A DNA stretch of 18,114 bases from JABEVB01 sp049965775 (lineage in GTDB: Bacteria; Planctomycetota; Phycisphaerae; WQYP01). The DNA is taken from NCBI GenBank assembly GCA_049965775.1, contig JBMFVX010000057.1:1-18114 (forward strand). Direction: 5' to 3'. The notes below the pieces were generated by a model. The model saw only the letters and a list, made by a program, of their open reading frames with translations. It did not search any database and was not told the DNA's origin. Of the stretch, positions 14,284-18,114 are shown piece by piece. A program made the translations under genes and the position numbers. Each line of letters opens with the position of its first letter. The stretch's first letter is position 1.

Positions 14284-14553
14284 ATGCCCGGATGCATCAT
14301 TTTGCTGGCGGGGGCGATTTGGCCGCGATTTACGCTGGCTATGTTGTGGCTGTTCTCAGACTACCCGAAGAAGGCCTTTGACACGGTGTTGTGGCCCCTG
14401 GTGGGCTTTTTTGTGCTGCCGGCAACCACTTTGGGCTACGAGCTGGCCCGCAATTGGAGCACTCATGGCTCGCTTGCCGGTGGATGGTTTTTGCTGCCAG
14501 CCGTGGGATTGCTGTATGACCTGGGCTACACGGGCGTCGCCGCCAGGCGGTGA
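14284..14553 (+). CDS. Small three-helix membrane protein, function unknown
   Basis: An 89-residue protein, almost wholly hydrophobic. It has three likely membrane segments (about 3-23, 35-54 and 65-82), with a short cytoplasmic loop after the first (SDYPKKAFDTV) and an Arg-Arg end. The LWPLVGFFVLPATTLGYELA stretch is the type of sequence I associate with small uncharacterised membrane proteins found widely in bacteria, but I cannot name a function. AGGGGA (14271-14276) lies seven nt before the ATG, a good ribosome site, which supports a real gene. It is divergent from the thioredoxin/NHL gene and convergent with the symporter gene, 89 bp away. Confidence 0.7.
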   Translation: MPGCIILLAGAIWPRFTLAMLWLFSDYPKKAFDTVLWPLVGFFVLPATTLGYELARNWSTHGSLAGGWFLLPAVGLLYDLGYTGVAARR

Positions 14554-14556
14554 CCG

Positions 14557-14586
14557 CTGCGGCGCGGGACTGTCGCAGAGCCGCAG
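14557..14586. terminator. Hairpin between convergent genes
   Basis: CTGCGGC and GCCGCAG pair over 7 bp around a 16-nt loop, four nt after the stop of the small membrane protein and downstream of the symporter gene on the other strand. There is no T-run, and a second GCCGCAG copy at 14592-14598 offers an alternative pairing. Confidence 0.25.
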
Positions 14587-14642
14587 ATGGGGCCGCAGCC
14601 GGTATCCTGGCCGGCAGTTTCGTAGTCGGGCAATTGGCAACT

Positions 14643-16424
14643 TCACCGGTCGGGTGATTGGCTCTCTGGTACGGGGCGACGACTGCGGCGCTCGGCTATG
14701 AGGAGCAGGATGCCAATGCTTACGATAACGCCGCCAATAAATCCAAAGCATAATCTTCCGGTTAAATTATTGGGAATCAGCATTCCCAGCAGTACCACGC
14801 CGCCGTAGACCAAACACATGCGGCTAAGCACGCGGTATTGGCGAGTGTCATCGTATACCAGGCCTTCGGCCATTGGGTCAATGGGGCGTTTCATATCGGC
14901 AAAGAATGCGTCGGCGCTGCGCTGATACTCCGGGGATGAGCGGGCGGCAAAGCGCATGGTAAACCAATACCAGAGGCTGGCGACGCCGACCTCGGCGATA
15001 AACTGTGCTGCAAAAACAACATTATCACGTTCCTGTTCGTTATAGGCATGATGCACCCCGAGCAGACCCTTAATCCAATCTGGATTAAAGCCCCAGTACA
15101 TGAGGGCGCTGATGAAAAAGCCTACGATAATGGTGCTCCAGCCGGCCCAGGAGGGCGTTCGCCGGATAAAAAGCCCCAGCACCATGGGGACGGTAATGGG
15201 CGGGCCTACCAGGGCAAAAGCGATAATGACAAAGTTAAACAGATTCATGGTGCGAAACTTTGCGATTAAAAGACCTATGCCAATGATGAGCATGCCGAGT
15301 ATGAGCGTGGTGATTCGGCTGGCGGCGAGTAGTTCGGTTTGTGTGGCTTTGGGCCGCAGAAATTGTTGATAGAAGTTCTGCACAAAGTTGCCGGCATTGC
15401 GGTTGAGGCCGGTATCCATATTGGCCATGGCGGTGGCAAACATGGCGCTTACCAGTAGGCCCAACATGCCTTGCGGCATTACCTTCATGCACACTGCGAC
15501 ATAAGCTCCTTCATGCGGATGCGTAAGGTTGGGGAACTGCGTTTTCAAATGCGGAAAGAGAATAATAGCCGCAAGTGGAGGAATCATGAGTATCAGCGGC
15601 AGGACAATATAGACCACCAGAAGCAGCAGAGCGGCTTTGCGGGCGTGGGCTTCATTTTTAACGGTCATAAACTTCGCCGCGCCTTGCGACAAGTCGTTGT
15701 ATGTCATGAAGGTTTGCAGCGTCAGTGCTACACCCCAAAAAATGAGCACACCGGGGCGTTCAAGCAGAGTCCAGTTGAGTTTGTCTGCGGGTAGTTTGTG
15801 AAGTAAACCGGTGAGGCCGCCAATGGCGGACTGCCGTAGCGCTAAAAATGCGGCCACCAGCACCACAGAAAACATGATGAGCATCTGTACAAAATCGCCG
15901 GCCACGACCGACCACGCGCCGCCGGCGGCCGAAACTAACATGACAATCACGCCAACAACAACCATGGTTGCCAAAAAATTTGTATGAAAAGCGGACGAAA
16001 TGAAAACCGCCAGCGTGTTGAGGCCCAGTCCTCCCATAAATAAGCCAAGCGGGAGCTGAACCCAAAGGTAAAGTTGTTCGGTGGTTGGGCCGTAGCGGCG
16101 TTGAATGGCGTGTACGGGGGTAATAACGCGCATCCGGCGGAAGCGGTAGCAGGTTACCAGCCAAATAAACACGCCGACAACAACACTCGACCAATACACC
16201 AGCAGAATCAGCGTACCGGCATCATAGATTTCGCCAGCAGCTCCGGTAAAACTCCAAACGCTAAGCGCACCCAGCAGCGCAGAAGCCCCACTCATCCACC
16301 AGAGCATGGTGCCGCCGCCCCTGAAGTAATCGCTTATGTCGCGGCTGTAACGTCGAAATACCAGGCCAATGCTGAAGATGAAAATAAAATAGAAGCCAAG
16401 GATGAGGTAATCGTATATGCCCAT
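14643..16424 (-). CDS. Sodium:solute symporter (SSS family)
   Basis: A 593-residue inner-membrane transporter with about 13-14 hydrophobic segments, starting MGIYDYLILGFYF. The sequence fits the SSS/SGLT family: a first segment of the type YLILGFYFIFIFSIGLVF, the RDISDYFRGGG motif after it, the core segments with GGAWSVVAGDFVQMLIM, and MFATAMANMDTGLNRNAGNF in the eighth-segment region. It would use the Na+ gradient to import a small solute. The substrate is not readable from sequence; its place behind a fucosidase and an SGNH hydrolase suggests a sugar or short glycan. The ATG at 16424 is preferred because AAGGA lies six nt upstream; the frame extends further to 16460 without a ribosome site. 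It is 78 bp downstream of the fucosidase gene and probably in the same operon. Confidence 0.88.
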   Translation of the reverse strand: MGIYDYLILGFYFIFIFSIGLVFRRYSRDISDYFRGGGTMLWWMSGASALLGALSVWSFTGAAGEIYDAGTLILLVYWSSVVVGVFIWLVTCYRFRRMRVITPVHAIQRRYGPTTEQLYLWVQLPLGLFMGGLGLNTLAVFISSAFHTNFLATMVVVGVIVMLVSAAGGAWSVVAGDFVQMLIMFSVVLVAAFLALRQSAIGGLTGLLHKLPADKLNWTLLERPGVLIFWGVALTLQTFMTYNDLSQGAAKFMTVKNEAHARKAALLLLVVYIVLPLILMIPPLAAIILFPHLKTQFPNLTHPHEGAYVAVCMKVMPQGMLGLLVSAMFATAMANMDTGLNRNAGNFVQNFYQQFLRPKATQTELLAASRITTLILGMLIIGIGLLIAKFRTMNLFNFVIIAFALVGPPITVPMVLGLFIRRTPSWAGWSTIIVGFFISALMYWGFNPDWIKGLLGVHHAYNEQERDNVVFAAQFIAEVGVASLWYWFTMRFAARSSPEYQRSADAFFADMKRPIDPMAEGLVYDDTRQYRVLSRMCLVYGGVVLLGMLIPNNLTGRLCFGFIGGVIVSIGILLLIAERRSRRPVPESQSPDR

Positions 16425-16502
16425 CACGTTTCCTTTGTATGGTGCGACGCGGGCCTGCATTTTACCGCCCCATGAGAGTAAGCGGCGCGGCGGGTTTTAG
16501 CG

Positions 16503-17858
16503 TCATTGCCAACGAATGGCCAGTACGCGATGGCCGATTTCTTGCGGCTGTTCGTTGCCAATGGGGGATATCGTCAATTGCCCATCAGCAAAATGCCAGG
16601 CGACCGGCAAAGCAGTGTCTAAGAAGGTTATGGATTTTGGCTTGGCACTGTGCCGAAGGTAAATGGAGCCTTGTTCAACGCAATGCACATACCAGACGCC
16701 GTCGGATATTGTTATGGGCTGATTGGATTTTTCCGGCCAAGGCCCCGGCCCTGCGCCAATGATGGATGCGTGGTTGAGTTTCATCCAGTCGGCGGTCTGC
16801 GCCAGTCGCTGGAAAACCACGTCGGGCAGTTGCCCATCGGGTCGCGGGCCTATGTTGACCAGCAGGTTGGCACCCCAGGATCGCAGCCGTGCGAGTGTTT
16901 CGAGCATCCATGCGGTTGTTTTATATTGTTCGCTTTTGAGGTAGCCCCAGACGTCTACGGTTCTGCCGCCTTGGGCGGGAATTGAGGACTGCTGCCAGCA
17001 ATGGCAGGTTTCAAACCAGCCTGACGGGCGCTCATTTGGAAGTGCGCATTCGGTGCAATCGTAGTCGCCAGCACAACTGCGGCTGTTGATGACAATGTGC
17101 GGCTGAAGCTCGCGGGCGCGATCGCGAATGATGTTGTCATGGTCGCCGCCATCAAACCAGAGCAGGTCTATACGGCCGTAGCTTGTAAGCAATTCCTCCA
17201 CACGCTGATGAAAGTTGTGTCGGCGGGCCGTTTGGTGAGAGGGGGGCTGGGGGCGCAGTGTGGTGGGCTGGTGCTGCTGATCGAAGTGGGGTCGGCCTGG
17301 GAATCGCTGCTGATCGTTGCTGCGGTAATTAAAACTCATGTAGTCGCGGTCAAAAAACCAGTCGGGCGGCGAATAATAGAGGCCCACTTTGAGGCCATGG
17401 CGGCGGCAGGCCTCAACAAAAGGTCCAACGAGATCACGCGAGTTCAGATGGCTTTGCACGCCAAAATCACTATGACGGCTCGGCCACAGGGTGTAGCCGT
17501 CGTGATGCATGGTTGTAAGAACGGCATACTGAAAGCCGGCTTGGGCGGCGGCGGCGAGCCATTGATCAGGATTGTAGTGTTCGGGCCTGAAGCCCTCGGC
17601 GAGCCGCCAATATTCCGCGGGGGTTAGTTTATTTTGGCCGGCAGCGGCGGCGTCGTATGGTGTGTTGGCCATCATGGCCCATGATAAATCTATATTGCCA
17701 TGAACCGATGCAATGCCCCAATGAATAAAAAGGCCCAGGCCGGCGCTGCTGAACCATTGGGCTCCGGGATGCTTGGTATGCTGCGATGGCCGACGTTGGG
17801 TAGTCAGGCCGAGAGCCTGATGCTGATCCACAGCGGCTTGGGCATTTTGCAAAGTCAA
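16503..17858 (-). CDS. Alpha-L-fucosidase, glycoside hydrolase family 29
   Basis: A 451-residue enzyme predicted to remove terminal alpha-L-fucose from glycans by a retaining mechanism. GH29 motifs, numbered from the chosen start: GLGLFIHWG (40-48), the substrate-binding TMHHDGYTLWPSRHSDF (116-132), GLYYSPPDW (159-167), and the nucleophile strand IDLLWFDGG (230-238, Asp236). The first 300 residues form the TIM barrel and the rest a short beta domain. No signal peptide is seen, so it is probably cytoplasmic and acts on imported fucosylated oligosaccharides. No ATG is available upstream of the conserved region. A TTG at 17856-17858 follows GGAG (17867-17870) by eight nt and leaves a 41-bp gap to the upstream stop. 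Extending the frame to another TTG at 17939 would overlap the upstream gene. The symporter follows. Confidence 0.88.
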   Translation of the reverse strand: MTLQNAQAAVDQHQALGLTTQRRPSQHTKHPGAQWFSSAGLGLFIHWGIASVHGNIDLSWAMMANTPYDAAAAGQNKLTPAEYWRLAEGFRPEHYNPDQWLAAAAQAGFQYAVLTTMHHDGYTLWPSRHSDFGVQSHLNSRDLVGPFVEACRRHGLKVGLYYSPPDWFFDRDYMSFNYRSNDQQRFPGRPHFDQQHQPTTLRPQPPSHQTARRHNFHQRVEELLTSYGRIDLLWFDGGDHDNIIRDRARELQPHIVINSRSCAGDYDCTECALPNERPSGWFETCHCWQQSSIPAQGGRTVDVWGYLKSEQYKTTAWMLETLARLRSWGANLLVNIGPRPDGQLPDVVFQRLAQTADWMKLNHASIIGAGPGPWPEKSNQPITISDGVWYVHCVEQGSIYLRHSAKPKSITFLDTALPVAWHFADGQLTISPIGNEQPQEIGHRVLAIRWQ

Positions 17859-17899
17859 CGAAAGTTCTCCTAATAAAAACTTAAAAGCGTTTGGTGGGC

Positions 17900-18114
17900 T
17901 TAGGTGCTTGCCCCCTTGGTAATGATGCGATTTAAGCAAGCTCCCAGATGAGCACCCATAAGGGCGTGGCCGTAATCGCTTGGATGAATCAGATCGGCGG
18001 ACAGGCCGGCAAAATCGGTAAGGATGGTGCTGCCTTCAATGTCTTGCTTCAGTCGGAATTGGACAAGGGGGCTTTTGGCGTTAAGGATACAATGGCGCCG
18101 TTTTTAGGAATCCG
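17900..18114 (-). CDS. SGNH/GDSL hydrolase, C-terminal part, with apparent frameshift at the window edge
   Basis: Only the C-terminus lies in the window. It reads ...SPLVQFRLKQDIEGSTIL, then TDFAGLSADLIHPSDYGHAL, MGAHLGACLNRI, and ends ITKGAST. The DLIHPSDYGH block is the C-terminal Asp-x-x-His catalytic motif of SGNH esterases, such as carbohydrate acetylesterases. In this frame a stop codon occurs at 18104-18106, only a few residues before the conserved text. The other frame reads RIPKNGAIV up to about 18089 and joins smoothly to ILNAKSPLVQF if one base is restored there. So the gene is either frameshifted or holds a one-base error near the window end. It lies 41 bp before the fucosidase start on the same strand and is the first visible gene of that operon. 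Confidence 0.7.

Noticed and set aside
17859..17939. Extension of the fucosidase to a TTG at 17939
   Set aside because: It would overlap the end of the SGNH hydrolase gene and lacks a ribosome site; the TTG at 17858 has one at a proper distance.
1..18114. Search for CRISPR arrays, tRNA or rRNA genes, transposases, phage, toxin-antitoxin or defence genes
   Set aside because: Nothing with the required repeats, cloverleaf or family motifs was found by reading; a tRNAscan or HMM search could still pick up something I missed.

Overview
The window looks like a chromosomal segment of a Gram-negative bacterium, most likely Planctomycetota (class Phycisphaerae). This is inferred from the gene mix, not from a marker gene: Mla-type lipid transport genes that imply an outer membrane, a NHLRC2-like thioredoxin/NHL protein, an unassigned glycosidase-like lipoprotein, a fucosidase/esterase/symporter cluster, and several small membrane or soluble proteins without recognisable families. 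Base composition is moderate to high GC and fairly even. I see no rRNA, tRNA, CRISPR array, transposase or phage gene, so it reads as ordinary chromosome with accessory carbohydrate genes.

Left part (1-5.2 kb): a tiny lipoprotein and a PhoD-like secreted protein on the minus strand. The PhoD-like protein has lost residues in all three signature metal-site motifs. Divergent from it is a four-helix membrane protein, which converges on an orphan response regulator with an unassigned C-terminal region. After a 0.4 kb intergenic region with two inverted repeats come a small hypothetical protein (+) and hypoxanthine phosphoribosyltransferase (-).

Middle (5.3-9.35 kb): a quinone-oxidoreductase-type dehydrogenase (+) overlaps tail to tail with a minus-strand three-gene unit, mlaE-type permease, mlaF-type ATPase and a membrane glycosyltransferase 2. 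No MCE/MlaD gene lies next to them.

Right part (9.65-18.1 kb): an extracytoplasmic glycosidase-like lipoprotein with its own promoter and an operator-like dyad over the -35 box, then a membrane-anchored thioredoxin/NHL protein, a small membrane protein (+), and a minus-strand operon of SGNH/GDSL hydrolase (cut by the window edge and apparently frameshifted), GH29 alpha-L-fucosidase and Na+/solute symporter. The operon suggests uptake and intracellular trimming of deacylated, fucose-containing glycans.

The items most worth a second look are the PhoD-like pseudoenzyme, the unassigned glycosidase-like lipoprotein with its promoter/operator arrangement, the response regulator's C-terminal region, and the non-ATG starts (TTG for the fucosidase, possibly ATT for the PhoD-like protein). 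I did not find a clear-cut new multi-gene defence or mobile system.
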